Assembly: GCF_021729035.1 (NCBI RefSeq)
Contig: NZ_JAJSAP010000004.1
Span: 1 to 64,000 of the forward strand
Origin: Microbulbifer sediminum
GTDB taxonomy: Bacteria > Pseudomonadota > Gammaproteobacteria > Pseudomonadales > Cellvibrionaceae
Reading direction: 5' to 3'
Length of the DNA stretch: 64,000 bases
Part shown: piece by piece, positions 32,965-41,565 of the stretch
Layout: the number at the start of each line of letters is the position of its first letter
Position numbering within the stretch: the stretch's first letter is position 1
Program-made: the position numbers and the translations under genes
Notes under the pieces: generated by a model
Database searches by the model: none
What the model was told of the DNA's origin: nothing
The model's input: only the letters and a program-made list of their open reading frames with translations

Positions 32965-33633
32965 TCAGCCCACCGAGTACGCCAGGATCTGGCTGATCTC
33001 ATTGAGGCTGCGCCCGCCCTGCTCCTGCCAGGTGGCGATGGCCCGCTGCAACGCGGCCCAGTCTTTTTTCGACGACGGGGTCTTCTGGACCACGCCTTCC
33101 CGGACCAGCGCCTGCACCATGTCCGGGGAAAAGATCAGCGTATCCACCCCCATGCGGCGCAGGAAGACCTGGCCGGTGCGCCCGCCCAGGCGAGAGCCGC
33201 CTTTCTGCAGGTAGCGCAGGTTGTCCCCGTAATCCGCCGCCCGCCAGCCGGCGAAATAGTTGCCCAGGCCATTGTGGGCACGGGAGAGTTCCAGAAAGAA
33301 AGTGGCGTTGTCACGGATGGCTTTGGTCTTGGCCCAGTGGCGGATCATGCCATCCTGCTTCATGACACTTTCCAGCTCATCGTCGGGCATAAAACTGCAG
33401 TGGTGCAGGTCGAAACCGTGGAAGATCTCTTCGATACGCGGCCACTTGTTGCGCACCACCGTCCAGTTGAAACCGGCCTGGAATACAGCGCGCGAGGCTG
33501 CAGACAGCCACTCGCTGTCAGGGATTTTCTTCAGGGTCCCCGCCGGTTTGGGTTTGACCAGCTGCTTCTCCAGCCCCGCCATCCCACCGAAACGCTCGAC
33601 CACAACGGCCTCTATATCCCTGAAATCCCGCAC
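32965..33633 (-). CDS. DNA-3-methyladenine glycosylase I-family protein
   Basis: Start GTG 33633, with GAGGT 7 bases upstream; a longer frame upstream is antisense to the M20 gene. The 222-residue product aligns by pattern with the Tag-related glycosylase branch: VFQAGFNWTVVRNKWPRIEE, FHGFDLHHCSFMPDDELE, DGMIRHWAKTKAIRDNATF, GSRLGGRTGQVFLRRMGVD and PSSKKDWAALQRAI. These enzymes remove alkylated bases (3-methyladenine) from DNA to start base excision repair. The zinc-site residues of E. coli Tag are not clearly conserved, so it is a divergent member. It is divergent to the M20 gene. Confidence 0.75.
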   Translation of the reverse strand: MRDFRDIEAVVVERFGGMAGLEKQLVKPKPAGTLKKIPDSEWLSAASRAVFQAGFNWTVVRNKWPRIEEIFHGFDLHHCSFMPDDELESVMKQDGMIRHWAKTKAIRDNATFFLELSRAHNGLGNYFAGWRAADYGDNLRYLQKGGSRLGGRTGQVFLRRMGVDTLIFSPDMVQALVREGVVQKTPSSKKDWAALQRAIATWQEQGGRSLNEISQILAYSVG

Positions 33634-33804
33634 TGCTTTTACCTCGCCATCGCTGCCTGGTAGTCCGCTGTTTATAACAGGGGCCGGCCGCGCCGGCCAT
33701 ACCCGCCCGTACCGGTGCAAGCCACCGGGATATTCGGCACAATGTGGTAAAGCCGATCCCGGGTGCCACTGGTGCCGGAAAGAATCATAAGAAGGGGAAC
33801 CGCC

Positions 33805-35289
33805 ATGATCCGAAGCTCCATCTCTGTTGTCGCCACTCTCGCCACCACCTCCGCGCTCACCCTGGCCGGAGCCGCCTCCACGGCCCATGCCTATGACGAG
33901 CAGTCCCTCAGCGGTGACGCCGCCTGGGTGGAAAGCCAGTCGGAGCGCATCGCACCCCGGGCCACCGGCCTTGCCGACAAGCTGTGGAACTGGGCGGAGA
34001 TGGGCTACCAGGAAACCCGCAGCGCCGGTGCCATCCAGGATCACCTGCGGGAGGCGGGATTTACCGTCAAGACCGGCATCGCCGACATCCCCACGGCTTT
34101 TGTTGCCAGCTACAGGCAGGGGCGTGGCGGGCCGGTGATCGGCCTGCTGGCAGAAATGGATGCCCTGCCCGGCGTCGCGCAGGCGGCAGTGCCGGAGCAC
34201 AATCCGATCCAGGGGCAGGCCGCGGGACACGCCTGCGGTCACCACCTGTTCGGGGCCGGTTCCACTGCCGCGGCCATCATGCTGAGCCGCTGGCTGGAGG
34301 AAACCGGCACGCCCGGTGAAATCCGCCTGTATGGCACCCCCGCAGAGGAGGGCGGCTCCGGCAAGGTATATATGGTGCGCGACGGCGCCTTTAACGGCAC
34401 CGATGTCGTGTTGCAATGGCACCCGGGGGACCAGAATGCCGCCCTGCCCCATTCCAGCCTGGCCAACCGTTCCGCCAAGTTCCGCTTCAAGGGCATCGCC
34501 AGCCATGCCGCTGGTGCGCCGGAACGGGGCCGCTCGGCACTGGACGGGGTCGAGGCGATGAACTTTATGGTGAATATGCTGCGCGAACATGTGCCCGACA
34601 GCACCCGGATCCACTATGTGATTACCGATGGTGGCCTGGCACCCAACGTGGTTCCGGCCAGGGCGGAAGTGTTTTACTACGTGCGCGACACCTCTGCGGC
34701 GCAACTGGAGCCGGTATGGGAGCGCGTCGAGGAGATCGCCAGGGCGGCCGCGCGGGGCACCGGCACCAGCGTGGAGTGGGAGATAATTCACGGTAACCAC
34801 AGCCTGCTGCCCAACCAGGTGCTGAACCGCCTGCTGGATGCCAGCATGCGGCAGTTCGGCGGCATTGAATACAGCCCCGCGGAACAGGCATTCGCCGAGA
34901 AACTCGACGGGCTGGCAGACAAGCCGGGGCGCCGACTGGGGGACCAGGAGCGAATCCAGCCCTACGATCCCGCTGAGAAAACCATGCCCGGTTCCACCGA
35001 CGTGGGAGACGTGAGCTGGAATGTCCCCACCGGGGGATTCGGTACCGCCACCTGGGTACCGGGCACTTCCGCCCACACCTGGCAGGCGGTGGCCGCCGGC
35101 GGCACCAGTATCGGCCACAAGGGAATGCTGCTCGCTGCCGAGACCCTCACGCTGGCCGGCATCCAGTTGTTGCGGGAGCCGGAGCTGGTAACCCGGGCTA
35201 CGGAGGAATTCGAGGCCAAACGCGGCAAAGACTTCGAATATGCGCCCTTGCTGGGCGATCGTGAGCCGCCGCTGGATTACCGCCGCTAA
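33805..35289 (+). CDS. exported M20-family amidohydrolase (AbgB-like)
   Basis: ATG 33805 has AGGGG 8 bases upstream and begins a signal peptide (cleavage near AHA, residue 27). The 494-residue enzyme has M20 metal-site motifs: GLLAEMDALPGV, GHACGHHLFGAG and YGTPAEEGGSGK, then the lid/dimer domain (FRFKGIASHAAGAPERGRSA). The extended C-terminal segment with MPGSTDVGDVSWNVPTGGF is typical of the AbgB branch (p-aminobenzoyl-glutamate hydrolase subunit B and related amidohydrolases). It probably cleaves an N-acyl or peptide amide bond in the periplasm. The AbgA partner is not nearby. Confidence 0.8.
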   Translation: MIRSSISVVATLATTSALTLAGAASTAHAYDEQSLSGDAAWVESQSERIAPRATGLADKLWNWAEMGYQETRSAGAIQDHLREAGFTVKTGIADIPTAFVASYRQGRGGPVIGLLAEMDALPGVAQAAVPEHNPIQGQAAGHACGHHLFGAGSTAAAIMLSRWLEETGTPGEIRLYGTPAEEGGSGKVYMVRDGAFNGTDVVLQWHPGDQNAALPHSSLANRSAKFRFKGIASHAAGAPERGRSALDGVEAMNFMVNMLREHVPDSTRIHYVITDGGLAPNVVPARAEVFYYVRDTSAAQLEPVWERVEEIARAAARGTGTSVEWEIIHGNHSLLPNQVLNRLLDASMRQFGGIEYSPAEQAFAEKLDGLADKPGRRLGDQERIQPYDPAEKTMPGSTDVGDVSWNVPTGGFGTATWVPGTSAHTWQAVAAGGTSIGHKGMLLAAETLTLAGIQLLREPELVTRATEEFEAKRGKDFEYAPLLGDREPPLDYRR

Positions 35290-35706
35290 ACCACGCCCGA
35301 TTCCCGGCGACCACTACCACCGGACCTTTTCCAGCGCAATCCCGGCGGCGCGCGTCACTGCGCATCTGCCCATTCACTTATCGGACCTGGTTGGGCGCCT
35401 GTCAGCCATTGCGCTGCTGGCGAAGCTTCCGCCGGTGTTCCAGGCGCTCTTCCTTGAGCGCCTCCAGGGTCGCCTTCTGCTCGTCGGTCAGGATCGCCAG
35501 CAACTGCTCGTGATGATCCCGGCGCAGTGCCATCTGGCGGATTTTTACCCTGCCCAGGCCGGTGTAATGGAGGGCTAACCGGGGTTAAACACTGTTAAGA
35601 AAGGCAGGGCCGTGAATGCCGGGGATATTTGCCGGGGCGGGCCCATGCCCCACGGAGCTGTGCGGGGCATGGAAACCGGAACATGAAAGCCTTGAAGACG
35701 ACCGCC
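35290..35706. other. intergenic region holding a Spy/CpxP-like tail
   Basis: About 420 bases between the M20 gene and tpm (convergent). Apart from the short Spy/CpxP-like frame at 35402-35533 I see no gene. Confidence 0.4.
35402..35533 (-). pseudogene. C-terminal remnant of a Spy/CpxP-like periplasmic protein
   Basis: Reads MALRRDHHEQLLAILTDEQK, then ATLEALKEERLEHRRKLRQQ and RNG. The LTDEQ and following helix are the LTxxQ motif of the Spy/CpxP/CnrR-like family, which are periplasmic stress chaperones or metal sensors. The N-terminal signal peptide and first repeat are missing; a TAA lies about 17 codons upstream in frame. It is the tail of a lost gene, unless a frameshift hides its front. 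Confidence 0.5.
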
Positions 35707-36357
35707 CTATTTACGCTCCAGGATCCAGGCGCTCTCGTCTGCCGCATGCATGCCTTTCAGGCCGCCGGGCAGCGTGCGGCGCTCTGCCAGCGTTACCCGG
35801 TGGCTGTCCCCGTAATGGCGCTCAACCTCGGCCGGTGTAATCGAGAAGGGAGGCCCGTCGATCAGGCGCTGGTCGTACTCGAAGGTGATCAGCAGTTGTG
35901 GGACCTGGTGTGTCAGTGCCAGGAGGTGGGCCGTATAGCGCCCGCGCATGGATCCGGGCAGGGCCACCAGGGCCGCGCGATCGTAGACCGCATCGACCGG
36001 ACCCAGCTGTGCCGGGGACAGGTCGAAGATATCGCCCACGAAGATATCGATACCGGGCTGTTCTCCCGTGCCCCCGTCACTGTACAGGCGCAATTTGCCG
36101 GCCTCTGTCACCACCGGATCAATCCCCAGCTCCCCGAACAGTTCGCGTACCGCGGTCTCATTGAGCTCGGCGCCCGCAACGCTGTATCCCTGTGCCAGCA
36201 GCCATTGAATATCCAGTGTCTTGCCACACAACGGCAGGAATACCCGCCCTGTGGGTGCCAGTTCGCCGAAGTAGCGCACCAGCAATTCATTGGCTTTGGG
36301 CGCATGAAAACCGATATCGCGCTCTTTCCACTTCCGGTGCCAGAATTCTGCGTCCAT
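35707..36357 (-). CDS. tpm: thiopurine S-methyltransferase
   Basis: ATG 36357 follows GGAGG by 4 bases. The 216-residue product has the full bacterial TPMT pattern: DAEFWHRKWKERDIGFHAP, FLPLCGKTLDIQWLLAQGYS, VVGAELNETAV-like GAELNETAVRELF, and IFVGDIFDLSPAQLGPVDAV with YDRAALVALP. It uses SAM to methylate thiols; in bacteria it also detoxifies selenium and tellurium compounds. Length matches the family (about 215-220). It is co-oriented with the metzincin-like gene upstream, but a terminator (36459-36483) separates them. Confidence 0.9.
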   Translation of the reverse strand: MDAEFWHRKWKERDIGFHAPKANELLVRYFGELAPTGRVFLPLCGKTLDIQWLLAQGYSVAGAELNETAVRELFGELGIDPVVTEAGKLRLYSDGGTGEQPGIDIFVGDIFDLSPAQLGPVDAVYDRAALVALPGSMRGRYTAHLLALTHQVPQLLITFEYDQRLIDGPPFSITPAEVERHYGDSHRVTLAERRTLPGGLKGMHAADESAWILERK

Positions 36358-36458
36358 CTTTCCTCCGCTATTTACCGCTGTCACCGGGAATATACCCGCA
36401 TCGGACCTGATATTCACTGGACTGCAGACGGACCGCTTGAGCGGGAATTACATGCAAT

Positions 36459-36483
36459 TAAAAAGGCCCGCCAGTGGCGGGCC
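36459..36483 (-). terminator. intrinsic terminator of the metzincin-like gene
   Basis: GGCCCGCCA-CTGGCGGGCC read on the minus strand (36483-36465) is a near-perfect 9-bp stem, followed by TTTTT (36464-36459). It lies about 28 bases after that gene's stop codon. Confidence 0.85.
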
Positions 36484-36510
36484 TTGTTCGTTTCCCAGGA
36501 AGGCAGCCTG

Positions 36511-37320
36511 TCAGTGGCCTTTCGCCCAGGTTACGTGGGTGATATGGCGAATACCCTGCGGGTCGATACGGATAAAGGTCTCGTGCTGTCCGCGCCGTCC
36601 CAGGGACATACCCCAGCCGGTATTACTGTTCTGCCAGCCGATATCTGCCTTGTTGCAGCCCTTTCCGGGCGGGGAGTTACAGTCACCACCACCGCCACCA
36701 CCGCCGGAGCCGCCGCTGGCGTAGGAGTCGTAACTGTCCACATGACCGTAGATGGTATCCAGCTGCTCCATATCGTGATTATTGGGATACTCGTAAGGCG
36801 GGTCCTGGTAATCCATGCAGGAGAACAGCGACTGGTTGTTGAAGTTCTCGTCCTGGTGACCCAGGCCGACATCATGGCCCAGTTCCTGGCAGGTGACACT
36901 CTGCTTCCAGCTGAAGTTGTTGTAATAAGACTGGCTGAAATAGGTATCATTCAACTTGGTGTAGCCGGTCATGATATGACCCTGAGGGTCCAGTGAAATA
37001 CCGGCGATCCCCAGCCAGCCATTGTTACCATAATCGAGGTTACAGATCCGCACCATGCCATCCGGTGCGCTGCACTGGCGACGAGTCTTCGAGGCAGTAT
37101 CCCCGGCCGGGTCCTCGACCATGTTGAGTTTGGACGACTTTGACCAGTCGGCAATCGCCTGGGTCACGTAGGGGTCCCAGTCGCTGGTGGTGCTGTTGAT
37201 CACCACCAGGTCAAAGGAACTGGTCGTTCTGGCCCAGTGGTAATCAGCCCATGAGTGGTCGGCCGAGGCTGTAACCGGCAACCCCGCCGCTAGCAGTACC
37301 GCTAGAAAGTGCTTTTTCAT
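36511..37320 (-). CDS. exported metzincin-like zinc protease with Q in place of the first His
   Basis: A 269-residue precursor, signal peptide cleaved after TASA (residue 20). The zinc site reads CQELGHDVGLGHQDE (C144-E158): the metzincin pattern HExxHxxGxxH with Gln145 in place of the first His, but H149 and H155 present. A Met-turn-like CMDY (168-171) follows at the right distance. Cys144 and Cys168 may bond. A run of Gly (SGGSGGGGGGG) links to a Cys-containing C-terminal module of about 55 residues that resembles a small carbohydrate- or protein-binding unit. It is probably secreted. Proteases with this QExGH form occur, I believe, in some bacterial families; activity is not certain. Confidence 0.65.
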   Translation of the reverse strand: MKKHFLAVLLAAGLPVTASADHSWADYHWARTTSSFDLVVINSTTSDWDPYVTQAIADWSKSSKLNMVEDPAGDTASKTRRQCSAPDGMVRICNLDYGNNGWLGIAGISLDPQGHIMTGYTKLNDTYFSQSYYNNFSWKQSVTCQELGHDVGLGHQDENFNNQSLFSCMDYQDPPYEYPNNHDMEQLDTIYGHVDSYDSYASGGSGGGGGGGDCNSPPGKGCNKADIGWQNSNTGWGMSLGRRGQHETFIRIDPQGIRHITHVTWAKGH

Positions 37321-37912
37321 TATTGTCTCCAGAAATTTACACCGCTTCCAAAGTAGCGCCTGGCAGCTTGACAGGGTTACGGCTCTTCCGGAAAAACCAC
37401 CCGGCGCGATTCACCGGTCCAAATACTGGCTGGAGAAGCCAACTGCTGGTGGTGACTGCAGCGTTGCAGCCCTCCCAGTGCTCGTCAAGGTAAATTACAG
37501 CGCCAGACAGAACAGTCCAAACTGTCATTAATGCGCCCGGCTTTTCCGGCGGGAAATAATTCAGTTATTTGCTGTCATCCTGCGCATTTTTTTGAAATTT
37601 CCAGCGCGGCAGCTTGCTAAAAATAATCCGGCTGGTACGAAGGTTTCAGCCCCGCGACAGCTCGACTTTATTTAAATATTGCGAACTAATACATTTTTTC
37701 GGCCCAGGTTTTGGCACCGGGGCGGGAACCTGCTTGTGCCGCCCCTATCCTTCGCTGGCGCAGGTCATAAGCCATTCGTCCCGGGAGCTACTGGAAACTG
37801 CTGGCTCACTTTAACCTCCCCAACCAGGGGCAGGTAGCGTACCCTTGCCAACGATATAGCTTAGGCTCCGATAGCCGACAGTCCACTGACACACAATTCT
37901 GGAGACCCTCTT
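37321..37912. promoter_or_regulatory. divergent intergenic region, AT-rich
   Basis: About 590 bases between the divergent protease and thiolase genes. Bases 37560-37700 are clearly AT-rich (for example TTATTTAAATATTG near 37668-37681), which suggests promoter or silencer DNA. No gene is supported. Confidence 0.4.
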
Positions 37913-39196
37913 ATGCTTACAGGCAATCCGCGCCGGGTGGCCATCGTCGGCGCCAACCGCATCCCCTTTGCACGCTCCCACACCGCCTACGACGGGCTCA
38001 GTAACCAGAATATGCTGACCGATACCCTGCGCGGGCTGGTCGAGAAATACTCCCTCACCGGTGAGAAGCTCGACGAGGTGGCCGGTGGCGCCGTACAGAA
38101 ACATGCCAAGGACTGGAACCTGGTGCGGGAATCGGTGCTCGGTTGCGGCCTGGATCCCCACACGCCTGCGTACGATATCCAGCAGGCCTGCGGTACCAGC
38201 CTGGAAGCAACGATTCTGGTGGCCAACAAGATCGCCCTGGGCCAGATCGACTGCGCCATTGCCTGTGGCACCGACACCACGTCGGATATCCCCATGGGGG
38301 CTCACTCCGGCATGCGCAGGGCATTACTGCGACTCAATAACGCGAAAACCACCGGCGAGCGCCTCAAGGCCGCGGCGGGGCTGCTCAATCCCCGCCACCT
38401 GCTGCCGGAGGTTCCCACCGGTGCCGAACCCCGCACCGGCATGACCATGGGGCAGCACGCCCAGGTTACCGCCACCCAGTGGGGGATTACCCGCGAGGCG
38501 CAGGACGCGCTGGCCCTGGCCAGCCATAAAAACCTGGCCCGGGCCTATGACGAGGGTTTCTTCGACGATCTGGTAATGCCCTACCACGGCCTGGAGCGGG
38601 ACAATAACCTGCGCCCGGATGCCACCCTGGAAAAGATGGCCAAATTAAAGCCCGCCTTCGACCGGGAGAACGGCACAATCACTGCCGCCAATGCCACGCC
38701 GTTTACCGATGGCGCGTCCGCGGTACTGCTGGCCAGCGAGGAATGGGCACAGCAGCGCGGCCTGCCGATACTGGCCTATATCACCGCCGGCCAGGCTGCC
38801 GCCGTGGATTACGTCAAGGGTAATGAGGGACTGCTGATGGGGGGCGCCTATGCCATACCGCATATGCTGCAGCAGCGCGGCCTGTCACTGCAGGATTTCG
38901 ACTTTTATGAAATCCACGAGGCCTTTGCGGCGGTGGTGCTCTGTACCCTGGCGGCACTGGACTCAACTGAATTCTGCCGTGACAAGCTGGGCCTGCCGGA
39001 GGCACTGGGCAGCATCGACCGCAGCCGCCTCAACGTCAACGGCAGTTCCATCGCCACCGGCCATCCCTTCGCCGCTACCGGTGGGCGCATTGTCGCCAGC
39101 CTGGCCAAACTGCTCGACCAGAAGGGTTCCGGCCGCGGCCTGATTTCGGTCTGTGCCGCCGGTGGCCAGGCGGTGACCGCCATCCTGGAAAAATAA
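37913..39196 (+). CDS. acetyl-CoA C-acyltransferase (thiolase, FadI-like)
   Basis: A 427-residue degradative-type thiolase. GGAG precedes the ATG. The nucleophilic Cys93 lies in QQACGTSLEA; the later catalytic residues appear as EIHEAFAAV, NVNGSSIATGHPFAATG (His) and CAAGGQAV (second Cys). It catalyses the last step of beta-oxidation (3-ketoacyl-CoA plus CoA). It is followed after 19 bases by a high-molecular-weight FabG gene. This pair recurs in actinobacteria and gammaproteobacteria as an alternative beta-oxidation or polyketide-like module, often with a MaoC dehydratase, which is absent here. Confidence 0.85.
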   Translation: MLTGNPRRVAIVGANRIPFARSHTAYDGLSNQNMLTDTLRGLVEKYSLTGEKLDEVAGGAVQKHAKDWNLVRESVLGCGLDPHTPAYDIQQACGTSLEATILVANKIALGQIDCAIACGTDTTSDIPMGAHSGMRRALLRLNNAKTTGERLKAAAGLLNPRHLLPEVPTGAEPRTGMTMGQHAQVTATQWGITREAQDALALASHKNLARAYDEGFFDDLVMPYHGLERDNNLRPDATLEKMAKLKPAFDRENGTITAANATPFTDGASAVLLASEEWAQQRGLPILAYITAGQAAAVDYVKGNEGLLMGGAYAIPHMLQQRGLSLQDFDFYEIHEAFAAVVLCTLAALDSTEFCRDKLGLPEALGSIDRSRLNVNGSSIATGHPFAATGGRIVASLAKLLDQKGSGRGLISVCAAGGQAVTAILEK

Positions 39197-39215
39197 CACT
39201 GAAGAAACCTTTACC

Positions 39216-40574
39216 ATGCCCGACCTGCTGCAACAGCTTCACAGCAATCCCCTGTCCGGCTGGCTGGCGCGATCGCTCGGCCTGCCCAACCCCGTCACGC
39301 TGGCGCGCGAGGACGGACCCTATGCCGCCCGTCCGTTTGCCGGCAAGACCGCCCTCCTGGTGATCCCGGGCGATGGCATGCTGGAACAGCCACTGGCCGA
39401 AATCCTCGAGCGCGGGGGCGCGAATCGCCATGCCCCCGATGACCTGGCCGGGGACGAACGGATCGATATCCTCGTGGTGGACGCCAGCGGTATCCGCTCC
39501 CCCGCGGATTACACGACTCTGCACGGGCAATTGCATCCCCTGGCCCGCAGGATCGCCCGCAATGGCCGCGTATTACTGCTTGCGCCACTACCGGAGGAAG
39601 CGGCAGACCCGGTGGGCGCCGGGGTGGCCCGGGGCCTGGAAGGGTTCGGCCGTTCCCTGGGCAAGGAGCTGGGAGCCAAAGGGATCACCGTCAACCTGGC
39701 CTATGTGGCACGCGATGCCGGCAACCGACTCGAGATGCCCCTGCGCTTCTTCTGCGGCCCCCAGGGCGCCTATGTCTCCGGCCAGGCCATCACCATCCGG
39801 GGCTCTGTGCAGGCACCGGAAGCCACACCCGAAAAGCAGTTACTGGCCGGCAAGGTGGCACTGGTGACCGGCGCCGCCCGCGGCATTGGGCTGGCAACGG
39901 CGCAGCGCCTGCGCCAGGAGGGCGCCACCGTGGTCTGCGTGGATGTACCGGGCGCATCTGCAGAGCTGGAACGATCCTGCGAACAGACAGGGGCCACGCC
40001 GCTGGCCATGGATATCACCGCGGAAAACGCCCCGGAAGAACTGGCGGCGTTTATCCAGGGGGAGTTCGGCGGCCTGGATATCCTGGTGCACAACGCCGGT
40101 ATCACCCGCGACAAGACCCTGGGCAAGATGCCGGCCGAGTACTGGCAACAGGTGATAGACGTGAACCTCGAGGCCATCATAGCGATCGACCGGGCCCTGC
40201 TGGATGCCGGACTGGTGCGCGACAATGGACGCCTGGTGTACCTCTCTTCCATGAGCGGTATCGCGGGCAACTTCGGGCAGACCAACTATGCCACCACCAA
40301 GGCTGCCCTGATCGGTTACGTGCGCGCGCTGGGACAGGTGCTGGCAGATCGCGGTATCTGCGCCAATGCCGTGGCACCCGGCTTTATCGAGACCGCCATG
40401 ACCGACAGGATGCCCTTTTTCACCCGCGAGGCGGGCCGGCGCCTGAACTCCCTCAAGCAGGGTGGACAACCGCGGGACGTGGCAGAGCTGGTGTGCTTCC
40501 TGTCGTTGCCGGGCGCCTGTGGCCTCACCGGGAATACCATTCGCGTGTGCGGCCAGGGACTGATCGGGGCCTGA
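39216..40574 (+). CDS. high-molecular-weight 3-oxoacyl-ACP/CoA reductase (FabG4-like)
   Basis: A 452-residue short-chain dehydrogenase. An N-terminal domain (1 to about 205) has lost the cofactor-binding pattern (flavodoxin-like in FabG4). The catalytic SDR domain starts near 213: GKVALVTGAARGIGLATA (NAD(P) motif), VHNAGITRDKTL, VYLSSMSGIAG (Ser), NYATTKAALIGY (Tyr, Lys) and a C-terminal FLSLPGACGLTGNTIRVCGQ. This matches mycobacterial FabG4, which is NADH-dependent and works on CoA esters. It forms an operon with the thiolase. The dehydratase and ligase for a complete cycle would have to be encoded elsewhere. Confidence 0.8.
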   Translation: MPDLLQQLHSNPLSGWLARSLGLPNPVTLAREDGPYAARPFAGKTALLVIPGDGMLEQPLAEILERGGANRHAPDDLAGDERIDILVVDASGIRSPADYTTLHGQLHPLARRIARNGRVLLLAPLPEEAADPVGAGVARGLEGFGRSLGKELGAKGITVNLAYVARDAGNRLEMPLRFFCGPQGAYVSGQAITIRGSVQAPEATPEKQLLAGKVALVTGAARGIGLATAQRLRQEGATVVCVDVPGASAELERSCEQTGATPLAMDITAENAPEELAAFIQGEFGGLDILVHNAGITRDKTLGKMPAEYWQQVIDVNLEAIIAIDRALLDAGLVRDNGRLVYLSSMSGIAGNFGQTNYATTKAALIGYVRALGQVLADRGICANAVAPGFIETAMTDRMPFFTREAGRRLNSLKQGGQPRDVAELVCFLSLPGACGLTGNTIRVCGQGLIGA

Positions 40575-40587
40575 ACCGGCTTCAGGC
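40569..40587. terminator. hairpin spanning both stop codons of convergent genes
   Basis: GCCTGAA (40569-40575) and TTCAGGC (40581-40587) pair around CCGGC. The stem includes the TGA of the fabG4-like gene (40572-40574) and, on the other strand, the TGA of the phosphatase gene (40582-40584). The two genes end only 7 bases apart. No T-tract follows. Confidence 0.45.
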
Positions 40588-41424
40588 AGCGCCGATACAG
40601 ACAATCCCCAGCGCCTGCCCCGGTTCCCCGCGGTAGGTATCGAGGAAATGGCAGTCGCCCACCTGCGTCGGCACCGGCACGAAGCTGTGGCCCATATAGA
40701 CGGCGTCGATTCCGGAAACCCGGAATGGCGCCAGCCGATCTTTTGAGCCCTCAGCAACCCATTCCGTGCACTGCCCCGCACCTGTGTCGCCGGCACGCTG
40801 CATCTCGCGATTTTTGAAGGCGGCAATTTCCCGCGCGATCGCCTCGCCGGCGAGGAAGTCGCCATAGAACTGCTCGACCAGGGTCCGTTCCCACAGTATT
40901 CCCCGGGCCACGCCCGCCAGCGGCTCCCGTGCCGGGGATTCCCCGGCCCGCCACACGGCGTCCACTCCGGCAAGCGCACGAATCATTTTTCCCCAGTCGC
41001 CACCCGGCAGGTTGGCGTGCACCAGGCCGACACGCCCCTCCCCGGTGTCTATCTCGATTGCCCACGGCCACTGCTGTACTTTTTCCACCCAGCGTCGCCG
41101 GCGATCTTCAGGCAGGCAATAAAACCAGTCGCCACCATTCAGCTGGTGCAGGGCAGACTCCGCCGGGTCGGCAAAGCCGGCCAGCATCATCGCCTCGTGG
41201 TTGCCGACGATGCTGATATAGGTGTGCTGGTCCACCATGGCCAGCAGCTGCTCGCTGTCCGGGCCACGGTCGACCAGGTCGCCGACGAAGAAGAGCCGGT
41301 CACAGGTGGCATCAAACCCGATGTTTTCGAGTTGAAGCTTCAGTTGCTGCAGGTGGCCGTGGAGGTCGCCGACAACAAAATCTCTGCCCCGCTGATTGCG
41401 GTCAACGCGACGCAAAAGGTCCAT
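40582..41424 (-). CDS. PPP-family metallophosphatase (PrpA/ApaH-like)
   Basis: A 280-residue calcineurin-like phosphoesterase with the three metal motifs of the PPP family: GDLHG (residues 19-23), GDLVDRGPD (48-56) and GNHEAMM (74-80), then the later His in GLVHANLPGG and MGHSFVPVP. Bacterial members include the protein phosphatases PphA/PphB and diadenosine tetraphosphatase ApaH. The spacing and tail resemble PphA/B more than ApaH, so protein Ser/Thr or general phosphomonoester hydrolysis is likely. It overlaps nothing; convergent with the FabG4-like gene. Confidence 0.75.
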   Translation of the reverse strand: MDLLRRVDRNQRGRDFVVGDLHGHLQQLKLQLENIGFDATCDRLFFVGDLVDRGPDSEQLLAMVDQHTYISIVGNHEAMMLAGFADPAESALHQLNGGDWFYCLPEDRRRRWVEKVQQWPWAIEIDTGEGRVGLVHANLPGGDWGKMIRALAGVDAVWRAGESPAREPLAGVARGILWERTLVEQFYGDFLAGEAIAREIAAFKNREMQRAGDTGAGQCTEWVAEGSKDRLAPFRVSGIDAVYMGHSFVPVPTQVGDCHFLDTYRGEPGQALGIVCIGAA

Positions 41425-41565
41425 GGGAATGATAATCCGGTCTGGATCACAGATAACGGTTACCCGCTAATCCTAGTCGTCACCACCTGGACTTGGGATG
41501 TTCCCGGCGCCGGGCAATGGACACCGGCGCCGGGACAGTGTGTAAGGAATGTCCGCCGTCGCGGC

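Noticed and set aside
33634..35118. Minus-strand frame that would extend the glycosylase to 717 residues
   Set aside because: The extra part is antisense to the M20 amidohydrolase, whose motifs are clear. A GTG with a ribosome site at 33633 gives the family's normal length.
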